From positions 62,001 through 126,000 of the forward strand of contig NZ_QUZU01000012.1 of NCBI RefSeq assembly GCF_004682055.1: a DNA stretch of 64,000 bases, given 5' to 3'. The notes beneath the pieces were generated by a model. The model was not told the DNA's origin, searched no databases, and saw nothing but the letters and a program-made list of their open reading frames with translations. Positions 44,109 through 53,639 of the stretch are shown piece after piece; within the stretch, counting starts at the first letter, position 1, and each line of letters starts with the position of its first letter. The DNA is from Pseudomonas kairouanensis. GTDB lineage: Bacteria > Pseudomonadota > Gammaproteobacteria > Pseudomonadales > Pseudomonadaceae. The translations under genes were made by a program, and so were the position numbers.

Positions 44109-44720
44109 TTAAATCATTCCCTTCAGGGCTCGGCGGATCATGTCTTCACTGCTCAGGTTCTTGTCCTTGATGGCCGACACGGCCTTGCTGGCCTCCTGAG
44201 GCTTGTAGCCCAGGGAAATCAGCGCACTCACGGCATCGCTTTCGGCGCTGGCGACTTGAGCCGCCGGCATGTCCGGCTGGTTCGGCACCAGGGCAAACAT
44301 GCTTGGTACGACCTCCCAGGCCTTGAAGCGGTCCTTGAGTTCTACCAGCAGGCGCTCGGCGGTCTTCTTGCCAACACCCGGCACCTTGGTCAACGCTGAG
44401 GTGTCCTGGGCCGAAACGGCGCGCACCAGCTCATCCACTTCCAGGCTCGACATCAGCGCCAGCGCCAACTTGGGTCCTACGCCGTTGAGGCGAATCAGCT
44501 CGCGGAAGAAATCGCGGTCGCGCTTGCCAATGAAACCATAGAGTAACTGTGCGTCTTCGCGTACCACCAGATGGGTATGCAGGGTCAGCGGTTCGCCGAC
44601 CGACGGCAGGCGATACAGGGTGGTCATGGGCACTTCCAGCTCATACCCCAACCCGTTTACATCCAGAATCAGGTGCGGCGGCTGTTTCTCAGCCAGGGTG
44701 CCGCGCAAGCGTCCAATCAC
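44109..44720 (-). CDS. ruvA: Holliday junction DNA helicase subunit RuvA
   Basis: A 203-residue junction-binding protein. It starts [20 protein letters not shown] from a GTG codon with AAGGA 7 bases upstream. An OB fold (1-65) is followed by tandem HhH motifs ([40 protein letters not shown]) and a C-terminal RuvB-contact domain ([19 protein letters not shown]). It lies 68 bases after the ruvC stop. Confidence 0.97.
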   Translation of the reverse strand: MIGRLRGTLAEKQPPHLILDVNGLGYELEVPMTTLYRLPSVGEPLTLHTHLVVREDAQLLYGFIGKRDRDFFRELIRLNGVGPKLALALMSSLEVDELVRAVSAQDTSALTKVPGVGKKTAERLLVELKDRFKAWEVVPSMFALVPNQPDMPAAQVASAESDAVSALISLGYKPQEASKAVSAIKDKNLSSEDMIRRALKGMI

Positions 44721-44788
44721 GGTTCAAATCCTTAAAGCTTGAGGGTCAGTTCAAGGCCTGACCGGGAATAACGATTGCGCTGATGCTA

Positions 44789-45313
44789 TCAGAGACGCAG
44801 CCGCCCGCCACGACTGCGTGCCGTGCCCAGGCCGTGGGGCAACAGGCTGGACCGCGTGTGGGCATGGCAAATGGCGATGGCCAGGGCGTCGGAGGCGTCG
44901 ATTTGCGGCTTTGAGGTGAGCTTGAGCATGTGCATGACCATCATCTGCACCTGCTCTTTGTTGGCGGCACCGGTGCCGACCACGGCCTGTTTAACCTGGG
45001 TCGCGGTGTATTCGGCGATTTCCATGCCCTCTTCGGCGCCCGCCACGATGGCAGCGCCACGGGCCTGGCCAAGCTTCAGCGCCGAGTCCGCGTTCTTGGC
45101 CATAAACACCTTTTCGATGCCCATGGTCACAGGCCCGTAGGTCTGGATCACTTCACGCACGCCGCGATAGACGATCTGCAGGCGCTCGGCCAACTCGCCC
45201 GCGCCGGTGCGGATGCAGCCCGAGGCGACGTACACACAGCCCCGCGGGGTCTGTTGCACCACGCCAAAACCGGTGATGCGCGAACCGGGGTCGATACCTA
45301 GGATTAAAGTCAT
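44789..45313 (-). CDS. ruvC: Holliday junction resolvase RuvC
   Basis: A 174-residue RNase-H-fold nuclease. The first catalytic aspartate lies in [16 protein letters not shown], the glutamate in [20 protein letters not shown], and the later acidic pair in [14 protein letters not shown]. It opens the ruvCAB operon, 32 bases downstream of a REP doublet that separates it from yebC. Confidence 0.97.
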   Translation of the reverse strand: MTLILGIDPGSRITGFGVVQQTPRGCVYVASGCIRTGAGELAERLQIVYRGVREVIQTYGPVTMGIEKVFMAKNADSALKLGQARGAAIVAGAEEGMEIAEYTATQVKQAVVGTGAANKEQVQMMVMHMLKLTSKPQIDASDALAIAICHAHTRSSLLPHGLGTARSRGGRLRL

Positions 45314-45348
45314 AACGCCTGCGGTTTTATGGATTCACATAGATCCAA

Positions 45349-45437
45349 TGTGGGAGGGGGCTCGCTCCCGATAGCGGTGGGTCAGTCAATTCATGTGAGG
45401 CTGACACACTGCAATCGGGAGCAAGCCCCCTCCCACA
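45349..45437. repeat. REP doublet between yebC and ruvC
   Basis: Inverted TGTGGGAGGGGGCTCGCTCC / GGAGCAAGCCCCCTCCCACA units, with one base (T to C) changed in the left hairpin loop. It sits between the yebC stop and the ruvC start on the minus strand. Confidence 0.9.
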
Positions 45438-45454
45438 CTGGATTTTCATCGCGC

Positions 45455-46201
45455 TTAAGTTAGCTGTTCGGCAACGGATTCGGGGATGTCAGCATTGGAA
45501 TACACGTTCTGCACATCATCCAGGTCTTCGAGCATGTCCAGCAGCTTCAACACCTTCTGCGCACCGTCCAGGTCCAATTCGGCACTGGTGGTCGGCAGCA
45601 TCACGATTTCGGCGTCGGTACCTTTGAAACCAGCGGCTTCCAGGGCATTACGCACAGCGTAGAAGCTGGCAAACGAGGTAAATACATCGATGGAACCGTC
45701 TTCATTGGTCACCACATCGTCGGCGTCCGCCTCCATCGCGGCCTCCATCAACGCATCTTCATCGGTACCCGGCGCGAAGGTGATCTGCCCCTTGCGTTCG
45801 AACAGATAGGCCACCGAACCATCAGTACCCAGGTTGCCACCGCACTTGCTGAACGCATGGCGCACGGCCGCTGCGGTGCGGTTGCGGTTGTCGGTCATGC
45901 ATTCGACCATCACCGCCACGCCGCCCGGGCCGTAGCCTTCGTAGGTCAGCTCGACCATGTCGTCGGTATCGGCAGCGCCGGCACCACGGGCCACGGCGCG
46001 GTCGATGATGTCGCGGCTCATGTTGGCGCCCAAGGCCTTGTCCAGCGCCAGGCGCAGGCGCGGGTTGGAGCCGGGGTCACCACCACCCTGACGGGCCGCA
46101 ACGGTCAGCTCGCGAATCCACTTGGTGAAGATCTTGCCTTTCTTGGCATCCTGACGCTCTTTGCGGTGCTTGATGTTCGCCCACTTGGAATGGCCAGCCA
46201 T
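45455..46201 (-). CDS. yebC: YebC/PmpR family regulatory protein
   Basis: A 248-residue protein of the YebC/TACO1 family. It starts [20 protein letters not shown], with the typical [20 protein letters not shown] and the tripartite domain order. In P. aeruginosa the ortholog at this locus is PmpR (PA0964), described as a regulator of the quinolone signal; other YebC proteins act at the ribosome. The ATG at 46201 is used since a frame to 46237 adds 12 residues with no family match. Operon neighbours are aspS upstream and ruvCAB downstream. Confidence 0.95.
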   Translation of the reverse strand: MAGHSKWANIKHRKERQDAKKGKIFTKWIRELTVAARQGGGDPGSNPRLRLALDKALGANMSRDIIDRAVARGAGAADTDDMVELTYEGYGPGGVAVMVECMTDNRNRTAAAVRHAFSKCGGNLGTDGSVAYLFERKGQITFAPGTDEDALMEAAMEADADDVVTNEDGSIDVFTSFASFYAVRNALEAAGFKGTDAEIVMLPTTSAELDLDGAQKVLKLLDMLEDLDDVQNVYSNADIPESVAEQLT

Positions 46202-46270
46202 AACACAACTCCGAAATTCTGTAGAAACCTTGATCAACCCCGCCCCAGGCGGGATGTAGTCCTTTAACGC

Positions 46271-46297
46271 AAAGGCGCATCCGAAGATGCGCCTTTT
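46271..46297. terminator. Hairpin between aspS and yebC
   Basis: AAGGCGCATC-CGAA-GATGCGCCTT: a 10-bp perfect stem with a CGAA loop (TTCG on the minus strand, an especially stable tetraloop). The U tract is better in the plus direction (CTTTTTAG) than after aspS, so it may only partly stop minus-strand transcription. Confidence 0.7.
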
Positions 46298-46336
46298 TAG
46301 ACTGCGTAAACCTCAGTGCGCTTTCACGCAGCAGCC

Positions 46337-48112
46337 TTACTCAGCCTTCGGCGTCTCGCGCAGGCGGATGTGCAGCTCGCGCAGTGCCTTGGCATCCACC
46401 ACACCTGGAGCCTGGGTCATGACGTCCGCAGCACTCTGGGTTTTCGGGAAGGCAATCACTTCACGGATCGACTGGGCGCCGGTCATCAGCATCACCAGGC
46501 GGTCCAGGCCAAAGGCCAGGCCACCGTGGGGCGGTGCACCGTACTTCAGGGCGTCGAGCAGGAAGCCGAACTTCTCTTCCTGTTCCGCTTCGTTGATGCC
46601 CAACAGGCGGAACACCGCTTGCTGCATCTCTTTGCGGTGGATACGGATCGAACCACCACCCAACTCAGTACCGTTGAGCACCATGTCGTAGGCACGGGAC
46701 AACGCGCCTGCCGGGTTGGCTTCCAGCTCGGCTGGCGAGCACTTCGGCGCGGTAAACGGGTGGTGCAGGGCGCTGAAGCTACCGTCGTCGTTCTCTTCGA
46801 ACATCGGGAAGTCAACGACCCACATCGGAGCCCATTCACAGGTCAGCAGGTTCAGGTCGTGACCCAGCTTGATCCGCAGCGCACCGAGGGCTTCGCTGAC
46901 GATCTTGGCCTTGTCGGCGCCGAAGAACACGATGTCACCATCAACTGCACCCACGCGATCGAGGATCGCGTTCAGGTTGTCCAGCGGGATGTTTTTAACG
47001 ATTGGCGATTGCAGGCCATCCACACCGTTGGCGCGTTCGTTGACCTTGATGTACGCCAGGCCCTTGGCACCGTAGATGCCGACGAACTTGGTGTAGTCGT
47101 CGATCTGCTTGCGCGGCATGCTCGCGCCACCCGGTACGCGCAGGGCAGCGATGCGGCATTTAGGGTCGTTGGCCGGGCCGCTGAACACCTTGAAATCGAC
47201 TTCCTTGAGCTGGTCGGCAACGTCTACCAGTTCCAGCGGGTTACGCAGGTCTGGCTTGTCGGAACCGTAGCGGCGCATGGCTTCTTCGAAGGTCATGTGC
47301 GGGAAATCGCCGAATTCCAGATCCAGCACTTCCTTGAACAGGTTGCGGATCATCTGCTCGGTCAGGCCCATGATCTCTTTTTCATCGAGGAAGCTGGTCT
47401 CGATGTCGATCTGGGTGAATTCAGGCTGGCGGTCAGCGCGCAGGTCTTCGTCACGGAAGCACTTGGCGATCTGGTAGTAACGGTCGAAGCCGGCCACCAT
47501 CAGCAGTTGCTTGAACAACTGCGGCGATTGCGGCAAGGCGAAGAACGAACCGGCGTGGGTACGGCTCGGCACCAGGTAGTCACGCGCGCCTTCCGGGGTA
47601 GCCCGGGTCAGGATTGGCGTTTCTACGTCCAGGAAGCCGTTTTCGTCGAGGAAGCGGCGGATGCTGGTGGTCATGCGCGAACGCAGGCGCAGCTTCTCAG
47701 CCATTTCCGGTCGACGCAGGTCCAGGAAGCGGTAGCGCAGGCGGGTTTCTTCACCTACGTCGGAGTATTCGTTGAGCGGGAACGGCGGGGTTTCCGACTC
47801 GTTCAGTACTTCCAGCTCGTAGCCCAGCACTTCAATGCCGCCGGAGGCCATGTTCTTGTTCACGGCACCGGCCGGACGCAGGCGCACCTTGCCGGTGATC
47901 TTCACGACGTATTCGCTGCGCACGCGGTCGGCGGCGGCGAAGCTTTCGGCGCGGTCCGGGTCGAACACCACCTGGGCCAGACCATCACGATCACGGATAT
48001 CGAGGAAGATCACCCCGCCGTGGTCGCGGCGACGGTGAACCCATCCGCAAAGGGTGATTTCCTGACCTTCCAGGGTCTCGTTCAGTTGGCCGCAATAGTG
48101 GCTGCGCATCAT
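46337..48112 (-). CDS. aspS: Aspartyl-tRNA synthetase
   Basis: A 591-residue class II synthetase of bacterial type. An N-terminal OB anticodon-binding domain ([20 protein letters not shown]) precedes the catalytic core with motif 2 ([20 protein letters not shown]), a GAD insertion domain and motif 3 ([12 protein letters not shown]). The ATG at 48112 gives [16 protein letters not shown], matching the Pseudomonas protein; a longer frame to 48166 is not supported. In pseudomonads AspRS is non-discriminating and also charges tRNA-Asn, relying on GatCAB (family knowledge). Confidence 0.97.
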   Translation of the reverse strand: MMRSHYCGQLNETLEGQEITLCGWVHRRRDHGGVIFLDIRDRDGLAQVVFDPDRAESFAAADRVRSEYVVKITGKVRLRPAGAVNKNMASGGIEVLGYELEVLNESETPPFPLNEYSDVGEETRLRYRFLDLRRPEMAEKLRLRSRMTTSIRRFLDENGFLDVETPILTRATPEGARDYLVPSRTHAGSFFALPQSPQLFKQLLMVAGFDRYYQIAKCFRDEDLRADRQPEFTQIDIETSFLDEKEIMGLTEQMIRNLFKEVLDLEFGDFPHMTFEEAMRRYGSDKPDLRNPLELVDVADQLKEVDFKVFSGPANDPKCRIAALRVPGGASMPRKQIDDYTKFVGIYGAKGLAYIKVNERANGVDGLQSPIVKNIPLDNLNAILDRVGAVDGDIVFFGADKAKIVSEALGALRIKLGHDLNLLTCEWAPMWVVDFPMFEENDDGSFSALHHPFTAPKCSPAELEANPAGALSRAYDMVLNGTELGGGSIRIHRKEMQQAVFRLLGINEAEQEEKFGFLLDALKYGAPPHGGLAFGLDRLVMLMTGAQSIREVIAFPKTQSAADVMTQAPGVVDAKALRELHIRLRETPKAE

Positions 48113-48219
48113 GGTAGTGGTTTCACTTCTCGTAATTCGAAATTCGGTGGAGGCCCGCCTCGTCACCGTACATTAAAGCAGGGGACGGATAATGCAGGAG
48201 CCTGCGCGTAGAGTTCAAC

Positions 48220-48441
48220 TCAGTCTGCTTTGTCGCCGCCCGCCAGATTCTTCTTCGAGCCGGTCTTGAAGTCGGTCTCGTACCAGCCGCTGCCGCTCAG
48301 GCGGAAGCCCGGCATGGACAACATCTTCTTGAGTTCCGGCGCCTGGCAGGCCGGGCAATCGACCAGCGGCGCTGCGCTGATCTTCTGAATGGCTTCCAAC
48401 TGATGACCACAGGAAGCACATTGATAGTCGTACATGGGCAT
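48220..48441 (-). CDS. FmdB family zinc-ribbon protein
   Basis: A 73-residue protein starting MPMYDYQCASCGHQLEAIQK, with two CxxC pairs (CASC, and CPAC within PLVDCPACQAPELKKML) forming a zinc ribbon. FmdB-type proteins are putative regulators of unknown target. The conserved GSGWYETDFK near the C terminus is typical. It lies upstream of aspS in the same direction, as commonly seen in Pseudomonas. Confidence 0.92.
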   Translation of the reverse strand: MPMYDYQCASCGHQLEAIQKISAAPLVDCPACQAPELKKMLSMPGFRLSGSGWYETDFKTGSKKNLAGGDKAD

Positions 48442-48612
48442 GGCGATGTCTCGGCGATCAGAACGTTACTGCGCCACGCCTGTTCCGGGGCAACCCCGGC
48501 ATGCGCAGCAAAGCGCGGGATTATATCTGGTAAATCGAGGCAGCGCAGCCGGCTTTCTGCCCGGCGCCTTACCCTCCTGGACGGTGGGCCGGCGCCGGGA
48601 CCGCCTGAGGGG

Positions 48613-48942
48613 TCAGGGTTCGACCCGACCTTTGAGCAGGTGAACAACACAGACCACCCGCACCAACCCGCTGAAGTTCTTCACACCGCCATAGCGCAGG
48701 TGCACTTCCCGATCCACATAGGAGAGCAACGCACTGACGGAACAGGCGTTGAGCCGGGCGATTTCCGTGAGGATATTCCAATAAATCTGCTCCAGCCGCA
48801 GACATGTGGAAAACCCATTGAGCCTGACCGATCGGGACAATGGCCTGGCCAACCCCATATCGAACCCTTTGACAAAAGGATCGACTTTCAACTTATGAAA
48901 ACCACCGGTTTCCATCACTCCACTACCCACTGCGCGAGACAT
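48613..48942 (-). CDS. Ribbon-helix-helix domain protein (RHH_4-like)
   Basis: A 109-residue protein. From about residue 36, SVRLNGFSTCLRLEQIYWNI then LTEIARLNACSVSALLSYVD match the ribbon-helix-helix RHH_4 class: a beta strand followed by two helices. The ending VRVVCVVHLLKG is also typical. The first 30 residues are poorly conserved in such proteins, so the start at 48942 is less certain. Probably a small DNA-binding regulator of unknown target, between fmdB and dps. Confidence 0.7.
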   Translation of the reverse strand: MSRAVGSGVMETGGFHKLKVDPFVKGFDMGLARPLSRSVRLNGFSTCLRLEQIYWNILTEIARLNACSVSALLSYVDREVHLRYGGVKNFSGLVRVVCVVHLLKGRVEP

Positions 48943-49122
48943 ACACCTGACACTCCATTGCCAAACAGCAGTCCATGGGGCCTCCCATTGGACGATAGCG
49001 CTATAAAACCGCAGGCAAGCAGGCGCAGCCAGAAGACGGGGCGTTGATCGGCGTAGGACAACGCCAGCAAATGCGCGGAAACAAGCGAGCGGCGCCAGGA
49101 CGGCGCCGCTGCGGGCTGAGGG

Positions 49123-49596
49123 TTATTGGTTTTCGAGCAGGGAACGCAGCATCCACGCGGTTTTCTCGTGAATCTGCATGCGCTGGGTCAGCAAATCGGC
49201 CGTGGGCTCGTCACTGACCTTGTCGAGCAACGGGAAAATACCCCGCGCGGTACGCGTGACCGCCTCTTGGCCCGCGACCAGTTGCTTGATCATTTCCTCG
49301 GCGCTGGGCACGCCCTCCTCTTCCTTGATGGACGAAAGACGCGCGTAGATCGAATAGGCACCCGGTGCCGGGAAGCCCAGGGCACGGATACGCTCGGCAA
49401 TGGAGTCAACTGCCAGCGCCAGTTCGTTGTACTGCTCTTCAAACATCAAGTGCAGCGTACGAAACATGGGGCCTGTGACGTTCCAATGGAAGTTGTGGGT
49501 CTTGAGGTACAACACATAGGTATCGGACAGCAGCCGTGACAGGCCATCGACGATGGATTTACGGTCTTCTTCACTGATACCAATATCGATTGCCAT
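49123..49596 (-). CDS. dps: Dps-like DNA-binding ferritin
   Basis: A 157-residue Dps/bacterioferritin-like protein that oxidises and stores iron and protects DNA. The inter-subunit ferroxidase site is seen in [20 protein letters not shown] then [20 protein letters not shown]. The ATG at 49596 ([18 protein letters not shown]) has AAGGGGAA upstream. It is divergent from the membrane/cold-shock fusion gene, across 378 bases. The corresponding P. aeruginosa gene is PA0962 (recalled). Confidence 0.94.
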   Translation of the reverse strand: MAIDIGISEEDRKSIVDGLSRLLSDTYVLYLKTHNFHWNVTGPMFRTLHLMFEEQYNELALAVDSIAERIRALGFPAPGAYSIYARLSSIKEEEGVPSAEEMIKQLVAGQEAVTRTARGIFPLLDKVSDEPTADLLTQRMQIHEKTAWMLRSLLENQ

Positions 49597-49974
49597 GTTT
49601 TTCCCCTTCAATTGACGTGCATTCATTGATCAGGTGCAGAACCACTCTAGCAAGAGAGCCGGTTACGCGCCGCTGGATACAGACCTGGCGGTGGGTAATG
49701 TAGGAATTTTCCCCAAAAAACCAATAAAAGCACCCGCACCTGTCTAGGACAAGCGTTTGCCATAGAAATGCCCTCCCCCTTGCAAGCCCCGTAAATGCTT
49801 GATTTGAGTAGGCACAGCCTTTGCTGTTAAATAGGCGGCGTGTCACTGCCGTTACTTTTCGCGCCAGCGCCATAGGCTGATACCCGTGCACGTGCCCAAC
49901 GCCTTCAATTGTTCAGAAGCGAACCGTGCCCGTCAGCTCTTCCTTGTGATCCGTCTAAACGTGAGTTAATCAAA
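49597..49974. other. Divergent region between dps and the CSD fusion gene
   Basis: 378 bases holding the promoters of both genes. A good sigma-54 -24/-12 element lies at 49809-49825 on the plus strand. No additional coding sequence is convincing; the frame from 49909 into the fusion gene lacks a ribosome site before 49975. Confidence 0.6.
49809..49825 (+). promoter_or_regulatory. Candidate sigma-54 promoter upstream of the CSD fusion gene
   Basis: TAGGCACAGCCTTTGCT has GG at 49811-49812 and GC at 49823-49824 with 10 bases between, and the consensus GGCAC and TTTGCT blocks. It lies 150 bases before the start at 49975. No activator site is identified nearby. Confidence 0.5.
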
Positions 49975-50577
49975 ATGTTGAAAATCGTCCACCTGCTAAC
50001 GGGCGTTGCAGCTTTGCTGCTGTCCTTTATACCGAGCTTGCAACAGGGAAGCCCTCCCTACCTGGAACAACACGACGCTCTGTACCTGGCCTTGTTCGGC
50101 CTTCTTAACCTGACGCTGGCACCGGTCATTCCTTACTGGAACAAAGGCACACGTCATCAACTGCAAAACCTGGTCAGTGCGCTGCTGGTGCTGACTGTTG
50201 TCGTACAAACCCTCACCCTCCTGGCACCCATGCCTGAAGTCGGCGGCCACCCGGCCATCCTGCTCAGCCTGGTGATCGCTGTAGTGGCCATCGTTCTTCA
50301 CCTGGCCATCAGCTTCTACCGTTCGTCCCCTGCGGCCTCGTCGCAAACCTACGACATGACCAATCGGGATACCGGTACCGTCAAGTGGTTCAACACCTCA
50401 AAAGGCTTCGGCTTTATTTCCCGTGATTCGGGCGACGATATCTTCGTCCACTTCCGGGCCATTCGCGGCGAAGGCCATCGTGTCCTGGTGGAAGGCCAGC
50501 GCGTGGAGTTCTCCGTGATGAATCGCGACAAAGGCCTGCAGGCCGAAGACGTGATTGCTGCACTGCCGCGTCGCTGA
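49975..50577 (+). CDS. Membrane protein fused to a C-terminal cold-shock domain
   Basis: A 200-residue protein. Four hydrophobic helices (about 4-20, 35-53, 66-84, 94-114) are followed by a complete cold-shock domain from about 132, with [16 protein letters not shown] (RNP1 KGFGFI) and DIFVHF (RNP2). The ATG at 49975 follows CGTGAGTTAATCAAA; a frame from 49909 would add 22 residues with no ribosome site. Anchoring an RNA/DNA-binding OB fold to the inner membrane suggests local RNA binding. Pseudomonads keep an equivalent near dps and slyX (PA0961, recalled). Ends at a strong bidirectional terminator. Confidence 0.9.
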   Translation: MLKIVHLLTGVAALLLSFIPSLQQGSPPYLEQHDALYLALFGLLNLTLAPVIPYWNKGTRHQLQNLVSALLVLTVVVQTLTLLAPMPEVGGHPAILLSLVIAVVAIVLHLAISFYRSSPAASSQTYDMTNRDTGTVKWFNTSKGFGFISRDSGDDIFVHFRAIRGEGHRVLVEGQRVEFSVMNRDKGLQAEDVIAALPRR

Positions 50578-50588
50578 TCCCAGCCTCG

Positions 50589-50633
50589 CAAAAAAAACCG
50601 CGATCCGGCGTTGACTGGATCGCGGTTTTTTTA
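50589..50633. terminator. Bidirectional terminator between CSD fusion gene and slyX
   Basis: AAAAAAACCGCGATCC, a 13-base loop, then GGATCGCGGTTTTTTTA: 9-bp GC-rich stem with A and T tracts on both sides. It serves the converging fusion gene and the slyX transcript. Confidence 0.93.
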
Positions 50634-50648
50634 TTGCACGCACATGGG

Positions 50649-50855
50649 TCAATAGTGCGGCGGCGGTGCTTCTTCTTCCGACGTTTCGAACTGGCCGCCC
50701 ATCTCTTCCTGGCGCTTGAGCAGCGCAGTCATCTGCAACTGCAGGCGCTCGACGGCCCGTTGCTGGGCAACCAGGATGTCATTTAGGGTCTCAATGGTGT
50801 CGTCCTGGAAGGCCAGACGGCTTTCCAGGTCGGTGACGCGGTCTTGCAAATCCAT
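50649..50855 (-). CDS. slyX: SlyX family coiled-coil protein
   Basis: A 68-residue protein with a long heptad region ([20 protein letters not shown] then [20 protein letters not shown]) and an acidic tail ending PPPHY, as in the family. Function is unknown; SlyX forms a small coiled coil. It starts 3 bases after the HIT gene stop and ends before the bidirectional terminator. Confidence 0.93.
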   Translation of the reverse strand: MDLQDRVTDLESRLAFQDDTIETLNDILVAQQRAVERLQLQMTALLKRQEEMGGQFETSEEEAPPPHY

Positions 50856-50858
50856 GAT

Positions 50859-51284
50859 TCAGCCCTGGGTGAAGATAAAGTCGGGGGGCAGCAATTCCCG
50901 CAGGCGTTCGCGCAGGGCGCTCACTTGCTCGTCGCTATAAGGTTTGGCCGGATGCTTGCCCCACACAGGTGCCGGCCAGGCGGCGTCGTCACGTTTGCGC
51001 ACAATCACATGCACATGGAGTTGGCTGACCACGTTGCCCAAGGCACCGATGTTCATCTTGTCGGCCGCCAGCCCTTCATTGAGCAATTGCGCCAAGGCCG
51101 TAGTCTCTTGCCACAGCCGCTGCTGGTCGGCGACATCCAGCTGAAAGACTTCGCTGATACCGTTGATGCGCGGTACCAGGATGAACCAGGGGTAGTTCGA
51201 GTCATTGGACAACAGCAGGCGACTCAGGGGGAAATCCCCCAGCACCAGCGTGTCGTGTTGAAGGCGTTGGTCTAAAGCGAACAC
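50859..51284 (-). CDS. HIT family (histidine triad) nucleotide-binding protein
   Basis: A 141-residue Hint/HIT-like hydrolase. The histidine triad is QLHVHVIVRKR, and the mid-region has LVPRINGISEVFQLD and NIGALGNVVSQLH. The proposed start is GTG at 51284 (FALDQRLQHDTLVLGDFPLS), with CGGAG 8 bases upstream. An ATG frame to 51401 adds 39 residues unlike the family and lacks a ribosome site. Substrates of this subgroup are unknown. Upstream and in operon with slyX. Confidence 0.88.
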   Translation of the reverse strand: MFALDQRLQHDTLVLGDFPLSRLLLSNDSNYPWFILVPRINGISEVFQLDVADQQRLWQETTALAQLLNEGLAADKMNIGALGNVVSQLHVHVIVRKRDDAAWPAPVWGKHPAKPYSDEQVSALRERLRELLPPDFIFTQG

Positions 51285-52156
51285 CGCAGGCACTCCGTTC
51301 GGCAGGTCAGGTTCAAGGCCACCAGCATACCTGCGAATCGCCGAGGCTTCACGCCAGTCGCCGCGCGCCTGGGCAAGGCAAGACGAAAAAAAGCGCACCA
51401 TTTAGAGACAAGCGTTTTTTTGAACTAGGCTCATTGACCAATCCCCCTGTCATTCACCCGACCCTTAATGAAAAACAGGCACGCGAGCCGCGATGCAGAG
51501 GCCTCAGCAAATAAGGCATTACGCCATTACCGAACCCCAAGGCGCTCGAAGGGACTGCACCAAAATGACCCACTTGCGCCTCAAAGAGATCCGCCGATTA
51601 CCCACTGACCGGGGTGAACGGGTAACGTTTTTCCCACGGGCTGTATTTATGGACCACCAAACAGGCACGGCAAAGAGGCGTCAAGGCCAAACCAATCGGC
51701 GTAAAAACCCCGTGCTTATGCGGTTTTTACAAACTCATGACGTTTTTCACAAAAAAATGACATTCGGTTACCGGTTTGGGCGCGCTTGTTGCATTCATCC
51801 CCACATCGTCGGCAACGGCACCCACAAGGAAGCAGGTGTTTCGCGATGAAAAACAACAGCGGTTCAATACGCACCATGGAAGACTTGAAACTTTGAAAGT
51901 GACGCCGGCGGCGTTCTTTTAATGATTTAAAACAGTATTGAAGTTGTCAGCCTCGTTACAGTGAGGCTGTGAAATTGCGACACGGACATAGCAATTTACG
52001 ACTGGCTCGTAAAGAAGCTGAAAGGAAAGTTGGTCAAGTATCGCCAATATTGTCAGCGTGATATAACTTTGCGCCGACACAAAAAGAAAGAGCCGCCCAG
52101 ACAAAAATACAGGTGGGACGGCAGTACTCTTCCTAAAACCAAAGGAGCAAATCACG
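51285..52156. other. Long AT-rich, structured region before the OprD-family porin
   Basis: 872 bases without a supported gene. Visible elements are a 9-bp perfect hairpin at 51701-51730 (GTAAAAACC/GGTTTTTAC), a 16-codon ORF at 51846-51896 (MKNNSGSIRTMEDLKL), and a small GC hairpin followed by TTCTTTT at 51901-51921. A 7-bp hairpin (CAGCCTC/GAGGCTG) lies at 51948-51969. An imperfect GCCG/CGGC stem closes just before the porin ribosome site (about 52092-52123). Long leader RNA, an sRNA or attenuation are possible. A 118-codon frame at 51493-51849 looks non-coding to me. Confidence 0.5.
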
Positions 52157-53458
52157 ATGCGCGTGATGAAGTGGAGCATGATCGCCCTGGCTGTTTCAGC
52201 AGGCACCTCGCAGTTCGCAATGGCGTCCGCCCAGGACGATTCCAAAGGCTTTGTTGAAGACAGTACTTTCGGCATCAATACTCGCGCTCTGTACTTCAGC
52301 CGCGACTATCGCAATGAGCCAGGTGGTGACGGTTACACCATCATCAACGGCAAACGTCAAAGTCGCTCCGAAGAAACCGGCCTGGGCTTCAACGCCTTGT
52401 ACGAATCGGGCTTCACCCAAGGCACCATCGGTGTGGGTGTCGATGCAATCGGTTTGTTGGGCCTCAAGCTGGACAGCGGCAAAGGCCGTACGGGCACAGG
52501 CCTGTTCCCTCAAGGCTCCGACGGTCGCTCCCAGGATGATTACTCCAAAGGCGGTGCAGCCATCAAATTCCGTATCTCCAATACGGTATTGAAGATCGGC
52601 GACCAATACACCACCGCACCTGTATATGCCTCTGACGACAGCCGCCTGCTACCGGAGCTGCCACAAGGTATTTCGATCACCAGTACCGAAATCAAAGGCC
52701 TCAAGCTCGAAGGCGGTCACTTTACCTCCAGCGTCGCACAAGACCAGACCGACCACGACAGCCTTGGCCTGAAGAAAACCGACTTCGTCGGCGGTGTCTA
52801 CGCGTGGACTCCTGAGTTCACCACCAGTCTGTACTATGCGAAGACCGAAGATTACTGGCGCAAATACTACGCCAACGTCAACTGGACCCACGCGTTGAGC
52901 GATGACCAATCCCTGGCGTTCGACTTCAACATCTACGACACCAAAAGTGAAGGCGCAGGCCTTGTACGTGCCGCCAAAGACGACACCACCAAGCTCGATA
53001 ACCGCGCATTCAGCTTGCAGGGTGCTTACACCATTGGTGCACACACCTTCACTCTGGCAGCCCAGAAGGTCTCCGGTGACGGCCAGTACGGCTACGGCGT
53101 AGACGGCGGCGGTACAGTATTCCTCGCCAACTCCGTGGCGCGTTCCGACTTCTTCGCCGAAGGCGAGAAGTCGTTCCAGGCTCGCTATGACATCAACATG
53201 GCTACCTTCGGTATCCCAGGCCTGAGCTTCATGACTCGCTACGTACACGGTAGCGGCGCAAATACCGCCCTGACCTCGAACGGTAAAGAGTGGGAACGCG
53301 ACATCGAAGCCAAGTACGTGATCCAGTCCGGTCCTGCGAAGGATCTGAGCCTGCGTCTGCGTCAAGCCACTTACCGTTCCAGCGATGCGGTCTACTACAA
53401 CTCTCCGTCCTTGGACGAACTGCGTCTGATCGCGCAATACCCGCTGAACATCCTGTAA
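52157..53458 (+). CDS. OprD-family outer-membrane porin
   Basis: A 433-residue porin. Signal peptide residues 1-23 (MKWSMIALAVSAGTSQFAMA), closely resembling the OprD leader. The mature part opens KGFVEDSTFGINTRALYFSR and has GFTQGTIGVGVDAIGLLGLK, SFQARYDINMATFGIPGLSF and the C-terminal YPLNIL. AAAGGAGC precedes the ATG. The position next to HIT-slyX matches oprD (PA0958) in P. aeruginosa (recalled), but the loop sequences differ enough that basic-amino-acid uptake is only a suggestion. Confidence 0.93.
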   Translation: MRVMKWSMIALAVSAGTSQFAMASAQDDSKGFVEDSTFGINTRALYFSRDYRNEPGGDGYTIINGKRQSRSEETGLGFNALYESGFTQGTIGVGVDAIGLLGLKLDSGKGRTGTGLFPQGSDGRSQDDYSKGGAAIKFRISNTVLKIGDQYTTAPVYASDDSRLLPELPQGISITSTEIKGLKLEGGHFTSSVAQDQTDHDSLGLKKTDFVGGVYAWTPEFTTSLYYAKTEDYWRKYYANVNWTHALSDDQSLAFDFNIYDTKSEGAGLVRAAKDDTTKLDNRAFSLQGAYTIGAHTFTLAAQKVSGDGQYGYGVDGGGTVFLANSVARSDFFAEGEKSFQARYDINMATFGIPGLSFMTRYVHGSGANTALTSNGKEWERDIEAKYVIQSGPAKDLSLRLRQATYRSSDAVYYNSPSLDELRLIAQYPLNIL

Positions 53459-53503
53459 TCGAGCATTTGGTTACAACGATGACTTAAGGTTTCGGCCTTA
53501 AAT

Positions 53504-53543
53504 AAAAAGCCGCCCCCTTGTAAACAAAGGGGCGGCTTTTTTA
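53504..53543 (+). terminator. Terminator of the OprD-family porin gene
   Basis: AAAAAGCCGCCCCCTTGT, short loop, ACAAAGGGGCGGCTTTTTTA. GC-rich stem of 12 or more pairs with strong U tract, 46 bases after the stop. Confidence 0.94.
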
Positions 53544-53639
53544 TTGCAGTATTATTTCTGTCAAAAAATAACTAGCAAGCTAACTAACGAGATTGCAAAC
53601 AGCTTCCATTAGCTGACCTGTCAGCCAAGTCTCAAGCAA

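Noticed and set aside
46316-48211. 631-codon plus-strand frame opposite aspS
   Set aside because: Antisense shadow of a fully conserved AspRS.
51493-51849. 118-codon frame before the OprD-family porin
   Set aside because: No ribosome site, Arg/His/Thr-rich with no domain; hairpins inside suggest leader RNA instead. Kept only as part of the intergenic description.
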